From NCBI GenBank assembly GCA_021030905.1, contig JAGFMI010000012.1:62001-126000 (forward strand): a stretch of DNA of 64,000 nucleotides, written 5' to 3'. Source of the stretch: Pyrenula massariospora. Taxonomy: Eukaryota; Ascomycota; Eurotiomycetes; Pyrenulales; Pyrenulaceae. The notes beneath the pieces were generated by a model, which was not told where the DNA came from, did not search any database, and saw only the letters and a program-made list of their open reading frames with translations. The position numbers and the translations under genes were made by a program. Shown here piece by piece: positions 23,595 through 34,600 of this stretch (positions are counted from its first letter, which is position 1; each line of letters starts with the position of its first letter).

Positions 23595-23888
23595 ATGTGC
23601 TTCATCGAGCCAGCAACACCAAAGAGATGGAAGTGCGGGCACACCACCCTCGACCCGCCGCAGGATACTCATAGAATGTGTCCCCGTGCCATTGATGCGC
23701 AGGAGTGGTGCCCTTTGCCTCATAATCGAGGGAGTAAAGCGTATTCAAGAAGTCGACTGTTTGATTGTCCGGCATGCCGTGAGAAAAAGAGGCCGGATCC
23801 GAAAGATGGCAATGACGGTGATACTGGTGCTGGCGGCTCAACATCCAACATTCAAGCTCAACAGTCCGGGATAGCCGTCGGCGCTTAG
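23595..23888 (+). CDS. Small Cys-rich protein, possible zinc-binding
   Basis: A single 97-codon frame starting 'MCFIEPATPKRWKCGHTT'. Cysteines and a histidine are spaced as in many small fungal proteins of unknown function: 'KCGH', then 'MCP', 'EWCP' and a final pair 'DCPACREKK'. Such spacing could bind zinc. After the last pair the tail is Gly/Asp/Gln-rich and looks disordered. No signal peptide is seen. It stands alone, 339 bases from the end of the convergent kinase-like gene. The protein family resemblance is by pattern only; it could be a chance frame. Confidence 0.45.
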   Translation: MCFIEPATPKRWKCGHTTLDPPQDTHRMCPRAIDAQEWCPLPHNRGSKAYSRSRLFDCPACREKKRPDPKDGNDGDTGAGGSTSNIQAQQSGIAVGA

Positions 23889-24226
23889 TAAACTTTGCGT
23901 GGTCACAACCCGAACGACCTTTTGCGAAGTTGATACTCTCCCCTTTTTGGGTCACAGCTAACTGCCTCAATACCCATGGACGGTGGAAAAGGACATCGAA
24001 TAGCATGGTATGACTTTTAAGATGTACAGAGGGTGGAATTTATTAGGTCACAGTGGTCGGGCATGAATTAGCATTTTGAGGTCAATCAATATTAGTCGCA
24101 TGAACTCGATAAGGAGTTTATAGGTCGGAGAATGGTCGTGTAGACGCAAGGCTACAGCTTGGACAAATTGGCTTATCCCCTATTGAGAGCATTGCGACGT
24201 TGCATCACAGAGGCTAGGCGAAACCG
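23889..24226. other. Convergent spacer
   Basis: These 338 bases lie between the small Cys-rich gene and the convergent kinase-like gene and contain nothing I can identify. Confidence 0.5.
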
Positions 24227-25186
24227 TTAGCCACTTGTTGGTACACTCTGAACATCCTTGTGCAGTTCTTCCAAGCTAGCATAGCCTCCATTCCAGCAGC
24301 TCTGGATAATGCTTCCCAAGATAATTCCGTCCGTGACAGGCAGTTCTCCAGGAGTAGGCCAGCGCATGGTATCAAAGTAATCATATTTCAATTCCTCCCA
24401 CACGGAAATAGAGTACAAGATACACCCGAGATGAAGTATCTCGATTTGCGGGGTAGCGTCGTTCTCATTAAAATTAGCCATATCGGTCTCCATTGGCAGC
24501 AGAGAGGATTCGCCAAAGTCACAGAGCTTGAGAAGGTCATTGTGAACAAGTATGTTCCTAGGAGCAACATCTTGTACAACAACCCTGCGGGAGTGTACGT
24601 AGGCGAACGTGTCAATGAGTGATCGAATCCAGCCTGCTCGGAACTGTGGAGGAGGTGCTGGATGCCTTGAAATGTACCCAGATAAGTCGCCGTGATTGGC
24701 AAAGGCGAGCTCGATCGATTCGTCCGAGATTTGCAAGCACTTGACGATCCCATTGTAGTTGCCTAGCCGTTGGTAGATTGCGCCCTCGTTTCGGAGGCTA
24801 TGGCGGTTCACAAAGTTGGAGTGAATCGTTGCTTCGCAATTCTCAGGGTACAGCTTCGGCTCTTTGCGGACACGGTCTTGGTCGATGCGCCAGACATACG
24901 AGTATGCACCAATGCCCGCGGGGAATCCAACTTCGGGACTGTAGACTGGGCCAGAATTGATGACGGGGCCATACGTGGAGGCATCGTCACGAGAAGAAAG
25001 AGCAGGAGCAGTAGGAGCAAGAGGAAGCGGAGGAGGAGAGGCAGGAGGGCATACGGGCGTCATTCTTGGATAGTGCTTCCAGCCAGAGGGTAGCTGAAAT
25101 GTTGAATTTTGGGGACGTCGGACATTGAAGCTACGGAATTGAGAATGACGGTAGTTGTCACTGAGGGGACAGGCGGCAGGCGGCAA
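24227..25186 (-). CDS. Fungal protein kinase-like protein
   Basis: Intronless, 319 aa. A Pro-rich N-terminus (residues 1-80) leads into a kinase fold: Gly loop 'GIGAYSYVWRI', a following Lys in 'RVRKEP', the C-helix Glu in 'LRNEGAIYQRLG', hinge 'IELAFANHGDLSGY', catalytic loop 'VVVQDVAPRNILV' and 'LCDFGES' as the metal-binding DFG. The catalytic Asp and Asn are present, but VQD stands for HRD, and the activation segment is short with no clear APE. This is the pattern of the large, poorly studied fungal kinase-like group. At about 240 residues the kinase lobe is on the short side. Activity is plausible but not certain; the substrate is unknown. It shares its upstream region with the pantothenate kinase gene. 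Confidence 0.75.
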   Translation of the reverse strand: MPPAACPLSDNYRHSQFRSFNVRRPQNSTFQLPSGWKHYPRMTPVCPPASPPPLPLAPTAPALSSRDDASTYGPVINSGPVYSPEVGFPAGIGAYSYVWRIDQDRVRKEPKLYPENCEATIHSNFVNRHSLRNEGAIYQRLGNYNGIVKCLQISDESIELAFANHGDLSGYISRHPAPPPQFRAGWIRSLIDTFAYVHSRRVVVQDVAPRNILVHNDLLKLCDFGESSLLPMETDMANFNENDATPQIEILHLGCILYSISVWEELKYDYFDTMRWPTPGELPVTDGIILGSIIQSCWNGGYASLEELHKDVQSVPTSG

Positions 25187-25553
25187 TCAAGCGCCGTGAA
25201 ACGTTTAAGTTCTCATGTTCGGAAACGTCGTGGAAACTTGGCGGCAAGCCGGATTCCAACCAACACCTACCTTAGTGACCCTTATACTTCACCTTAGTAT
25301 TGTCTTTAGTAAATTATGAGTACAAAATTTTAGCGATGTCAATTAGTACAATAACGGTGCCTCGCCGTTTACATATTATGGCCAGCCAGCGATAGGAAAG
25401 ATAATCTCCGTTCGGCCGCGGCTGGATGCTTTATACGCGGTAGGCGTTGTCACGCTGCCATCAGCTGCCGGTCTAATTCGTTAATCAGTCGCACAGAGAG
25501 GATCTTGCAGCGAGTCTCAAGATGGCGACCGGAGCTTCAATAGACTTTCGTCC
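25187..25553. promoter_or_regulatory. Divergent promoter region
   Basis: This 367-bp gap separates the start codons of the kinase-like gene (minus) and the pantothenate kinase gene (plus), so both promoters must lie here or overlap the genes. I could not pick a trustworthy TATA box or factor site. Confidence 0.5.
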
Positions 25554-27412
25554 TTGATCACCTCCATGTCTCTGCCAGGCCGGGCATTGAATTGTGAGGA
25601 GGGTGGAAGTGGTCAGTCCGCAGCCGCGAAAATGCAGGACCAGCCCGGCGCCGAGACTGGAAAGGCGCCACAACGCCTGAACCGCGCCATCTCCCACCCG
25701 GGTTCCGTCAAGATCAACGTCGAAGGCGCATTCATCGTCGACGATGAACCAGCGGCAAAGAATGGCTTCAGCGAAGGGGATGCTAGTGGAATCCATTATG
25801 AGCACAAAGACATCCGCCTGCCGCATCATACGGGGGTAGTCAGCCATGTCGCCGTCGATGTAAGCTCCCTCTCTCTAACACTCAATCCTTTCTTCTCTAC
25901 CTGATCCCCAAGATCCTTTGCGCATTTTGCATTGGACTCTGCAAAAGATGTCCTTCTACCCCGGTAAAACTCTGACCATTCTCTTCTCTCTACCGGGCTG
26001 ACTCCTCATGCCTGACTAGATTGGCGGCTCCCTAGCGAAACTTGTCTACTTTACGCACGAGCCTGGATCCCCTTCCACAGGCGGCCGCCTGAATTTCCTT
26101 AATTTCGAGACCGAGCGTATCGATCTTCTTCTCTCTTTTCTCCAGCAAGTCAAGCAACAATACCTCCGTGCCAATGGCTCGAACCCACCGGAACTCTGCG
26201 TTATGGCGACTGGCGGCGGAGCTTATCGTTTCTACGAACGGATGAGGGAGGTGCTTGGCGGAGACGTGGACGTGGTGCGAGAAGACGAGATGGAGTGTTT
26301 GATCATTGGTCTGTCTCTGATCGACTCCGTTCTCCGGAAACCGAGAAAAGCAGTTAACGATAAACGCAGGCCTCGATTTCTTCATCACCGAAATACCCAA
26401 CGAAGTCTTCACCTACAGCTCCGAGGCTACACCCCCGCTCTCCTTTACCACTCCTCCCCCCGACATTTACCCGTACCTTCTTGTCAACATCGGGTCCGGC
26501 GTTTCAATGATCAAGGTCTCCGGCCCTCGGCAATTCCAGCGCGTAGGTGGCACATCCCTGGGCGGCGGAACGTTATGGGGAATCTTGTCCCTTCTCACAG
26601 GAGCTCGGACATTTGATCAGATGCTTGAAATGGCTGAGAAGGGCGATAACAGCGGAGTTGACATGCTAGTGGGCGACATCTATGGGAGCGGTTACGGGAA
26701 GATTGGGTTGAAAAGTACCACCATCGCTAGCACATACGGGAAAGTGTTTCGGATGAAGAGGGTGGCGGAACGGCACGCTGAGGATGGAGAAGGACTGAGT
26801 AACGGGGATCCATTCCTGACAGAAACAGACACACGGCCTGAGACGGAGAGCGGAGGCTTCAAGGTCGAGGACATGAGCCGGAGTCTGCTTTACGCTATTA
26901 GGTTCGTTCCATCCGCCGTCGTTCTTATTCATTCTTCTCCGATACCCTTGGTATAATTTCGTCTCTCTCTTAACATACCCTCATACAAGCTTTCTACGTT
27001 TCTGCTTCCCTTCTCGTCTAGCTTTCTACGAGTTCCATTACCTCCTGATTCTTCTCACATCCCATACCACACTCATACATTTCTTCAATTATATCTCACC
27101 AACACGTCTCTCAGCAACAACATCGGCCAAATCGCCTACCTCCAATCCACCGTCCACAACCTCCCTACCATATACTTTGGCGGTTCCTTCATCCGTGGTC
27201 ATCCACAAACCATGAATACCCTCTCTTACGCCATCAGATTCTGGTCGAAAGGCGAGAAACAGGCGTTTTTTCTGCGGCATGAAGGATACCTAGGCGCAGT
27301 GGGCGCGTTCTTGAAAAGGCAGCCGAGGAACTGGGGCCGGAGAGCGAGCTTCGAGGAGGGTAGTGCGGCGCTAGAGAGGGTACGGTCCCTCCGAGACGAA
27401 GATGATGGCTGA
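25554..27412 (+). CDS. CAB1: Pantothenate kinase
   Basis: Four exons: 25554-25859, 26020-26308, 26370-26901, 27115-27412; 1425 nt, 474 aa, frame kept at all three introns. It phosphorylates pantothenate to 4'-phosphopantothenate, the first and controlled step of coenzyme A synthesis in the cytosol. Eukaryotic type II pantothenate kinase features are clear: '[12 protein letters not shown]' (phosphate loop), '[11 protein letters not shown]', '[12 protein letters not shown]', '[16 protein letters not shown]', '[15 protein letters not shown]', '[11 protein letters not shown]' and '[10 protein letters not shown]'. The N-terminal 95 residues before 'DIGGS' are longer than in yeast Cab1 and include 'GAFIVDD'; several Met codons before '[12 protein letters not shown]' are possible starts. 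An acidic insert ('[18 protein letters not shown]') sits before the last intron. The call is secure. Confidence 0.95.
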
Positions 27413-27504
27413 GATGACCAATTTCGTAGGACACCGTGCAGCGTTAGAACATAGACGTGTACCTCGTTAATTGATAGAATAGAGCTCCCCAAAACCATCC
27501 ATTC

Positions 27505-28416
27505 TCATCCACTCCCCGCCTTTTTCTCCCTCTCCTCCGCCTCCCCCTCCAACCTCCCCTTCTCCCCCCCACAAACCCCATACGCCTCGCAAAAACACTC
27601 CTCCTCCACCGGACACACCGCCGCGCTCCCCGTCAGCACAAAATGCCACGTATACTCCCAGATCCGCCCCGTCAAGTCGTCATTAACGCTCGTCCCCGCC
27701 ACCCAGTCGCGGTAGAACTCCCACCGCTCCAGCGGAATGGCCTGTAGAGTGTCTCGCGAGACGGCGAACTGCGCGCAGCACGGCGCGCCGAGCGCGTCGG
27801 GCATGGGGACGTTGGGGTGGAGTTGGGGCCAGGTGTCGCGGAGGAGGCGCTGTTCGCGCTTATACGGGTCGTACGTGGTGGTGGTGAGGTTGATGTGGGA
27901 GGCGCACCCCGGCAGGGCTTCGCAGCGGAGGTTGAAGTAGCCCGTGCGGGCGACGTGGGGGAGGGAGAGGCGGGAGAGGGTGGTGGGGGTGGAGTGGTTG
28001 AAGAGGGGGGTGTTGTGCCAGGCGGAGGCGTGGGCGTGGATGAAGATGGAGATGTCCGGGAGGGCGTGGTAGTGGGTGGTTATGTAGGTGAGGTAGGTCA
28101 TGGGTTCGTGGCCTTTGTTGAGGGGCGGGTGGAGAGGGGCGGTGGGGTCGTCGGCGACGTAGATGGCAGTGTGCTGGTTGGGGAGGTCGCGGGCGAGCCA
28201 GGAGGTGTCGTCGGATTTTGTGCTGGCGACCACTACGGTGGAGGTGAGGTTTGGGGAGGTTGTAAGGGGGGAGGGGGTGGGCCATGGGACGAAGGAGGGT
28301 AGGCGGAGGGGAAGGGGAAGGGGATAGATGGTTCGTTGGGTCAATGAAATCAACGCAAGGAGAAAGATGAGGGAGATTGTGAGCCGGAGAGCGATCCAGC
28401 CCGTTGGCGAGAGCAT
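27505..28416 (-). CDS. DUF3431 single-pass membrane protein
   Basis: Intronless, 303 aa. An N-terminal hydrophobic segment ('LRLTISLIFLLALISL', residues 11-26) suggests a type II membrane or secretory-pathway protein. The body follows the DUF3431 pattern: 'STVVVASTKSDDTSWLARDL', 'AIYVADDPTAPLHPPLNKG', 'EPMTYLTYITTHYHALPD', 'IFIHAHASAWHN', 'CCAQFAVSRDTL' and 'WEYTWHFVLTG', ending in a Cys-rich stretch ('CPVEEECFCEAYGVC'). The family is fungal, often called glycosyltransferase-like, with no proven reaction. Third-position GC is very high, which creates long empty antisense frames. It converges on the pantothenate kinase gene with only 92 bases between. Confidence 0.85.
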   Translation of the reverse strand: MLSPTGWIALRLTISLIFLLALISLTQRTIYPLPLPLRLPSFVPWPTPSPLTTSPNLTSTVVVASTKSDDTSWLARDLPNQHTAIYVADDPTAPLHPPLNKGHEPMTYLTYITTHYHALPDISIFIHAHASAWHNTPLFNHSTPTTLSRLSLPHVARTGYFNLRCEALPGCASHINLTTTTYDPYKREQRLLRDTWPQLHPNVPMPDALGAPCCAQFAVSRDTLQAIPLERWEFYRDWVAGTSVNDDLTGRIWEYTWHFVLTGSAAVCPVEEECFCEAYGVCGGEKGRLEGEAEEREKKAGSG

Positions 28417-29350
28417 CTTGAGCAGTGGTGAGACGAGAATGCCCGCTCTGCTAGAGACAACCTGAAGATGAAGAAAACTGCCCGACTTACATCAAGTTAG
28501 CATGTTCGATAGCCGTATCTAGGCTAACTACTATTCCGTCGTACAGTTCCTGCCGAGGTGTAAAGTAGTTACACGGCACAGAGTCGTGGACTTGTTTTTG
28601 TCATATTACATGCAACACCTCGCATGTTGGCTCGTGTGGATTGGGCTGTCTGGGGGCCTTTCTGACGTGAAAATCCTCCTCGACAAGGCGTGAAAATTAA
28701 CACTAAAGAGCGGTGAGAAATCCTGTTTTATAAGCGAAATCTTATGAAAATCTGACTGTCTGGCAGAAAATCCATGGCTAGGGTGAACTGATGATCATGG
28801 ATTCACATCCTTCGTAATACGGCGGATATCGTCTATGTATCTCCTATGCCGATTTAGGAAGGCAAGTTTTTGCTCTTAGAAGGATGCAACTAGTTTTTTC
28901 GAGTGCATAATGTCAGCTTTGAGGCCGAAATTCCCGAAAAGAAGCTGATGTCAAGAGTAATGACAATTGATAGATGGGGTAGAGGTTGTGTTTGATCGAC
29001 TAAGAGCTGCGGTTGCACGTTATTATTCCGGGCTCTCTGACCAATGAGAGGGTACCTCGGTAGGAGTGGCTTGTTGGTGCGAAAATCTGGCCCCTTAGTT
29101 CGGACCAGTTTGCTTAGTTGATGTGAGTATGTGGCGCAGCATCGGCATGTATGAAGAACAATCTATTGATGGCAACTATTGTTGGCTGAGAGTTAAAATG
29201 GTGATAGAATCGCGATTTTACCACCTCAAAGGACAAGAAAGCAAGGGGAGGCTAGCGATTGAAACCTTTATATCGTGTGAGTCGTACCCGTAAACATAAC
29301 ACTTCTCAAATATTGCGACTTGTCTACTCGCTCCACTTCAGTACCCTACC
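28417..29350. other. Intergenic region
   Basis: About 930 bases upstream of the DUF3431 gene and downstream of the ZNFX1-like gene. It should carry the DUF3431 promoter. I see short GAAAATCC-type repeats near 28670-28770 but no feature I can name. Confidence 0.45.
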
Positions 29351-31612
29351 TTAAGTACCGCCCCCGAGCGTCATGTCTCCCATCGCCCTCTCCATCTCCG
29401 CAAACCTTGTGACGCCTTCCACCGTTTGGTGATGGCTTCCTCCGACAGGACTTCCACACTGAGGACACGTAGCCTGTTCCATGGGCATTCCGCACTCGCC
29501 AATCGTAAATGGGTGTCCGTTAACACATCTGTACCAGTGTCCTGTCCCGCGAAATTCTTGAGTTAACGCCTTATAGACTTCTTGCGTCTCTCTCGAAGTG
29601 ACGATGCTGTAGAAGACACCGTCATTGAGCATGCGGCGGACAGCATCGATCTGTGGATTCATGCCTTTGACTGATCCTGGGTTCTTCTCAGATACTCTCT
29701 CCGCTCTCTCAAGTTGTTTTAGCCCTTCACGGCGAAGCGAGACGTGTTGATCGGCTTGGGCAGTCTCGTTGCCACTGTGGGAGCGCTCGAGCGCTGCAAA
29801 ACGGGAGAAATAGATGCAAGCTTCAACTTCTGTGAGAGGTTGAAGTTTGCCAGTTGCTTCATCCGCGAGGGCAATGCACTCATTTCTGGCCAAAGTGAAG
29901 TCGATGTCAAGTGATGCAGCTCGAAAATCATCAGGACTACCCAGCCCGACAGAGGTAGCCCGGATTGCGAAGAAGTCGGAAATTATCGCTAGGTCGCAGC
30001 GGATGAGAAGTGAGGTCGTGAGAAGACGACTTCGCGTCTGGAGGACGCCGACCTGAAAAGGGAAGTGAGGATTTATGCTACCCTTGCGTCGTCGTTCGTT
30101 TTCGACCAAGTCCCAAATTCGGCCGAATGGCTGTTCACTGTCTCGGACCCGACGCATGAAGGCCGTAACATCTTGCCTCAATCGCATAGCTGATTTGTAA
30201 CGTGTGCTGAGTTCTGATACCTTCTGTATGTGCCTGATGAATTGGCCCGAGCCGTCATGAAGCTTGAAAACGGCCGTTTCAACCTCTTGATCTTTGTTAA
30301 GAGACACAGAACCTGCTTGAGAATGGCCGACTGTCTGCGCGTTCGCCAGCTCAGTTTCTAGATCCTGTACCCTAACTACAAGAGGTACAAATGTCGCATT
30401 GCTCCATACAATGAATTTCTTGGTTGACTCATCAATCAATCCTCGACGGATGATGCGGTTATAGCGATTGATGTCTCGTAGAGGCGATCGACACATAGGG
30501 CAGTTCTTCAGACTTTCCGAGGAGAAAGGCAGCGAGACGCCATTCAGTTTAGCTGGATAGCCATCTTCAGACATTTCGAAAGTGTTCTGCATTTCAAAAA
30601 CACCATCCATACTCGACATCGTCATAAGATGGCCGCACCGGGGTATCAAGACAGGGTCTTCATCCAAATCGTTTTCTTCGTACCCGGTCGACTTGATCCA
30701 GTCAACAATCATTTCCTTTATGTTTTGAGCGCAACAAATTTGACAATAACTAGGATCTGGACAAATTTCTCCACAAATGGACGGACATTGGTGTCCACAG
30801 CTGAGGTTTTGCTCGCAGCGCTTGGAACATGGAAGGATGTTGCAAGGCACTGCGCAAGGAAGCTCGCATCGACCTTGATGTGGGCAGAACCATGTGCACC
30901 TTTCGCTACACGGTACACATGGCTCTGAACATTTCTTGTTGCATTTTGAATGAGGGCAGTGTCCTTCACAGGGGGCCTTGCACAGTTGACATGGCTTATC
31001 TCCATGACAGGCCGCCTGGCAAAAGTGACCACAAGTGTTGTATTGTCGCCCACATCTGGCCACACAACGCCCATGTTCTTGGCTGATAAGCGCACCATCT
31101 TCCTTTTTATTGCAGTCTCTACATCTTCTTCCGCACTCGTGTCCACACGGAAGAATTTCACCACATTTTGCCAAACATGAAAAGTCAGGCCCGATTGCTG
31201 ATAGATGGCATGGCAAAACAATGCGATGCTCACAACCAGGGATATCAACTTGTATCTGAGTGGAACATTTTGCCTGGGACGTATCTTGCGCCTGATAACA
31301 AGGCAGGCTCTTCGCAGTATGACCGCAAGTCAACACGACATTCGGTATCGAAACCTTGCATTTCCCACACGGATATCCGCATTTGTTTTCACACGCATGA
31401 TCGCAGCCTTGGCGACTTCTGGGACAATCCTCTAGACAGACCACGGCCTCGTGCATCAATTGGCTATGGCACTTGTTGATGCATTTGTGTCCGCAGCTCA
31501 ATCTCAACTCACACATGCGGTCACATCCACCCTCGGGTGCTTGAGCAGCGAAGTCATCGGGGCTGGAGACAAAAATAGGAGTGTCAGGATGGCGAGGGCA
31601 ACATAGAGGTAG
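29351..31612 (-). CDS. ZNFX1-like protein, C-terminal half: NFX1-type fingers and RZ finger
   Basis: This open frame continues directly, in the same phase, from the helicase half after a single TAA (31615-31613). Read from there it gives 753 residues; the first Met is at 31516 ('MCELRLSCGHKC'). It begins with 'CCPRHPDTPIFVSSPDDF', a segment that normally joins helicase and fingers in this family. About ten NFX1-type zinc fingers follow (C-x-H-x3-C repeats such as 'CGHECGRRCRDC', 'CGHFCQAACHG', 'CGHQCPSICGE'). A helical region comes next, and the end is an RZ-type finger ('GHWYRCVNGHPFTIGECG..CPQCGSPVGG') as in ZNFX1 and RNF213. Whether it is made alone, as part of the full protein, or not at all cannot be seen. 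Confidence 0.8.
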   Translation of the reverse strand, partial: LPLCCPRHPDTPIFVSSPDDFAAQAPEGGCDRMCELRLSCGHKCINKCHSQLMHEAVVCLEDCPRSRQGCDHACENKCGYPCGKCKVSIPNVVLTCGHTAKSLPCYQAQDTSQAKCSTQIQVDIPGCEHRIVLPCHLSAIGPDFSCLAKCGEILPCGHECGRRCRDCNKKEDGALISQEHGRCVARCGRQYNTCGHFCQAACHGDKPCQLCKAPCEGHCPHSKCNKKCSEPCVPCSERCTWFCPHQGRCELPCAVPCNILPCSKRCEQNLSCGHQCPSICGEICPDPSYCQICCAQNIKEMIVDWIKSTGYEENDLDEDPVLIPRCGHLMTMSSMDGVFEMQNTFEMSEDGYPAKLNGVSLPFSSESLKNCPMCRSPLRDINRYNRIIRRGLIDESTKKFIVWSNATFVPLVVRVQDLETELANAQTVGHSQAGSVSLNKDQEVETAVFKLHDGSGQFIRHIQKVSELSTRYKSAMRLRQDVTAFMRRVRDSEQPFGRIWDLVENERRRKGSINPHFPFQVGVLQTRSRLLTTSLLIRCDLAIISDFFAIRATSVGLGSPDDFRAASLDIDFTLARNECIALADEATGKLQPLTEVEACIYFSRFAALERSHSGNETAQADQHVSLRREGLKQLERAERVSEKNPGSVKGMNPQIDAVRRMLNDGVFYSIVTSRETQEVYKALTQEFRGTGHWYRCVNGHPFTIGECGMPMEQATCPQCGSPVGGSHHQTVEGVTRFAEMERAMGDMTLGGGT

Positions 31613-34600
31613 TTAAGTTCCAATATTAGTGTCCCGCTCAAGAATTTCGATTACTCTGCCCCACATGTCAACAGGTCTATACGTCTCCGCATCACCTATG
31701 AGATACATGCCGTGTTGGGCACGGCTGTTTATTTGTTAGAAGACTGGAATACTCCACTTCAATGATTCAAAACTTGCCTTAGAAGGACATTGACGCGATT
31801 CGACGTCTTCAGAAAGCCGCATTTTTTCTGTCCATTGCTGCGAACAAGAGAGATGATAACAATCTTAGCTTCTTCGCCCTAAAGCACCTCTGGTCAGCTG
31901 TGGCTATCTCAGGACACCAGGAAATTCTTTTGGCACACCTGAAAATTGTCGACGGTTGCAATGCGTAGTGCATGCAAGAGACTGCTCTTCTGGACTTGGC
32001 TAGTTGCAGGTTGATCATCTAGCGGTCCATCCGATTCACCCAAGTCTTCTGCATCTTTCTCACCTATGACAATGGCAAACGATTCAGCAAGCCTGCGTCG
32101 GAGCTTATCAAATTGCCCACGATATGGGGTTAGCACAGCAATGTCGGTGGTTTGGTATTTGCCTTGGCGAATGATATGTAATACTAGAGCTTCGGTCATT
32201 GACACTTCATGATCATTGGAATGAGACGTAGAGTCTTCCCGTTCCGCCGAAGCATTCTCGGGAACGTTGTGGTTGATCCAGAAAAGCCGCTTTCTCACTC
32301 CCTTAACCCTTGGATAATGAACCACAGACTCGTCGTCGAGCAAATTGGGATAAACCGTTGTGCGAATCAACTCGGATATCGATGGGTGCATTCTGCGTTG
32401 CGTCCTCAGGGCTGACAGCGGCAGCTTTAGGGCTCCCGCTACAGCTGGCTTGACAAGGCGTTCGAACAGTGACACATCAAGAGAATATTGCTGACCACGT
32501 GGATATTCTGACTTGAAATCATTGTTTTGGATCTGCGGTCGCAATTGTTCATGGTCCCCTATGAAGATTGCGTGCTCAATTGATGGTAACATTGCAGTAA
32601 GCAAATGTGCCTCCAATACTTCTCCTGCCTCCTCGCAAATTAGGACTTTCGGCCTGGTTCGTCGTAAGAGGTCGAGATTGCGAGCCAGCCCACTTGTCGT
32701 AATGCCAATAACATTAGCCTGATTGAGGCATCGCAAAAACGACTCTTTCCCACATAACGATATACTTTCATTGTACGACGAGGCCTCATCAAGAGCGTGT
32801 GCTGCTTTGTTCAACCCTTCTGACCTGATCTGGGAGCACCAATCATTATATAGCTTCTGCCTTTCTTCGATGCTCAAGTCCCAGAGATTAGAGCGACAAG
32901 ATGCTTGCATTGGCTTCGTTGTTTCTACGGTCGCATCGTTTTCATTGAGCGTGATTCTGCTCCTTGGCGGGAGCCATTCATCGAGACCCTGGCGCTTACC
33001 TTTTCTGACAACCTTTTGCCATTCACCCTCACCTCCCGAGAACTTTCTCACCGCTGGAAACAATTGTGAGTAGAGAAATGGCTCTTCTTTCTTGAGATAG
33101 TCTGTCACTCGCGCGGCAGAATGGGGCATATCAGGCATTATGAAATCATCCCGACAGGCATCGAAAAGCTCCGCTACTCCTCGAAGGTTGCTCTTAGCCT
33201 GCGCCCAAGTCCTCCTTTCGGTTGCTGTCTGCTCTACACCTTTCGCCAGTTCCCGCAGGTTCAGAGGCATTAGCAAATCAGACTTAGAACGAGATCCTAT
33301 CCGAACAATCTGCTTTACGCCGCCCCTCACAAGATGCTCAAACAATTGATCCAGTGCATGGTTAGTGTAACAGACGCAAAGTATGGGGCCGAGTTTCGCC
33401 TTTTCCGCAGAGTCGAGCAAAACTTTAATCAACGAGACACCAGTATATGACTTCCCGGTTCCTGGTGGCCCTTGTATCAACGCAAGGCGCCGACTCAACG
33501 CTTCGATGACTGCATTCTGTTGAGCACTATCGAGATCTGACCGCTCCCTTAAACTTTGATATTCAAATTGTCTTCTTGGTGACAAAAGTAAGGTTTCGCC
33601 ACCAGCGACCGCCCTTAGATCAAAAGAAAAATTATTGCGTAAAGCATATTGAGGAGGTGGGATGACCCCATTGAACTCAAAGCCTGGATCAGGAGCAATC
33701 AAATCGGAGAAAGGAAGATCGAGAGTCTCGCTCAGGCTCTGTAATGCCGTAAGTGTCGGATAGAAGGACGGTACTAGAATTCCAGGAAACTCGCAAAGCT
33801 CGACCTGGTCCTGAGGATGGAACAAACAATGGACCATTTGATCGATATTATACTCATGAGGCTCAATCAACCGCAGCAGCACTGAAGCGCGAGAAAGATT
33901 AGTGGTCAATCTCTGGAGTCGAGCCTCTTCCGATTTTCTATCGTCCATGTTGCTATCAGAGCACACTGAGAAAAAGCCAAACTCTCCCGACCGTGACAAG
34001 ACGCAGACAAGCGCATCTTTTCCCAGACGTCTCTCCCACCAGTGCCGGCACTGGGACCTGGGTTTGTTCTTAAAGAAAGCTGGTTGATTGAAGCTAACGT
34101 GACACTGGAGACCTTTATTTGGGTCGAAATGAATTCCCTCAACGGAAACATTTGGATAGATATTTCTTCTAATTTCTTTGCCAAGCCTGGTTGCACCTTG
34201 CGCGGTCTCTTCAGATTTCTGAAGACGCTCAAACTCTTCTCGCACTGCATCACATAGCTGGCCAACAGTGTCTTCCCTCAATAGACGGAAATGACGATCA
34301 ATTAAACCTTCGAGCCCGACTTTGTGAAGTTGACTGGTATCCTGCACTGGGAGATATTCTGAGCGTGAGGACTCTATTTCTTGACTTGTAGGCATGATTT
34401 GAATGTCTGCAATATCTTCATGATCATTGTCATGTCTTGGACCGGTAGCACTCAAAACCCCGGGAAAATCTCGCCGAAGATCAAATCTCACATGCGATAT
34501 TTGGGATCCGGCATTCTTAGATTTCGATGTAGGTGGAATCAAATGACCAAGCCCTACGCGGCTTCTTATGGCATCGACTAGACGTCTCGCTTCCATGCTG

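Noticed and set aside
27817-28302. A 161-codon plus-strand frame rich in Gly, Val and Glu
   Set aside because: It lies antisense to the DUF3431 gene and arises from that gene's very high third-position GC content.
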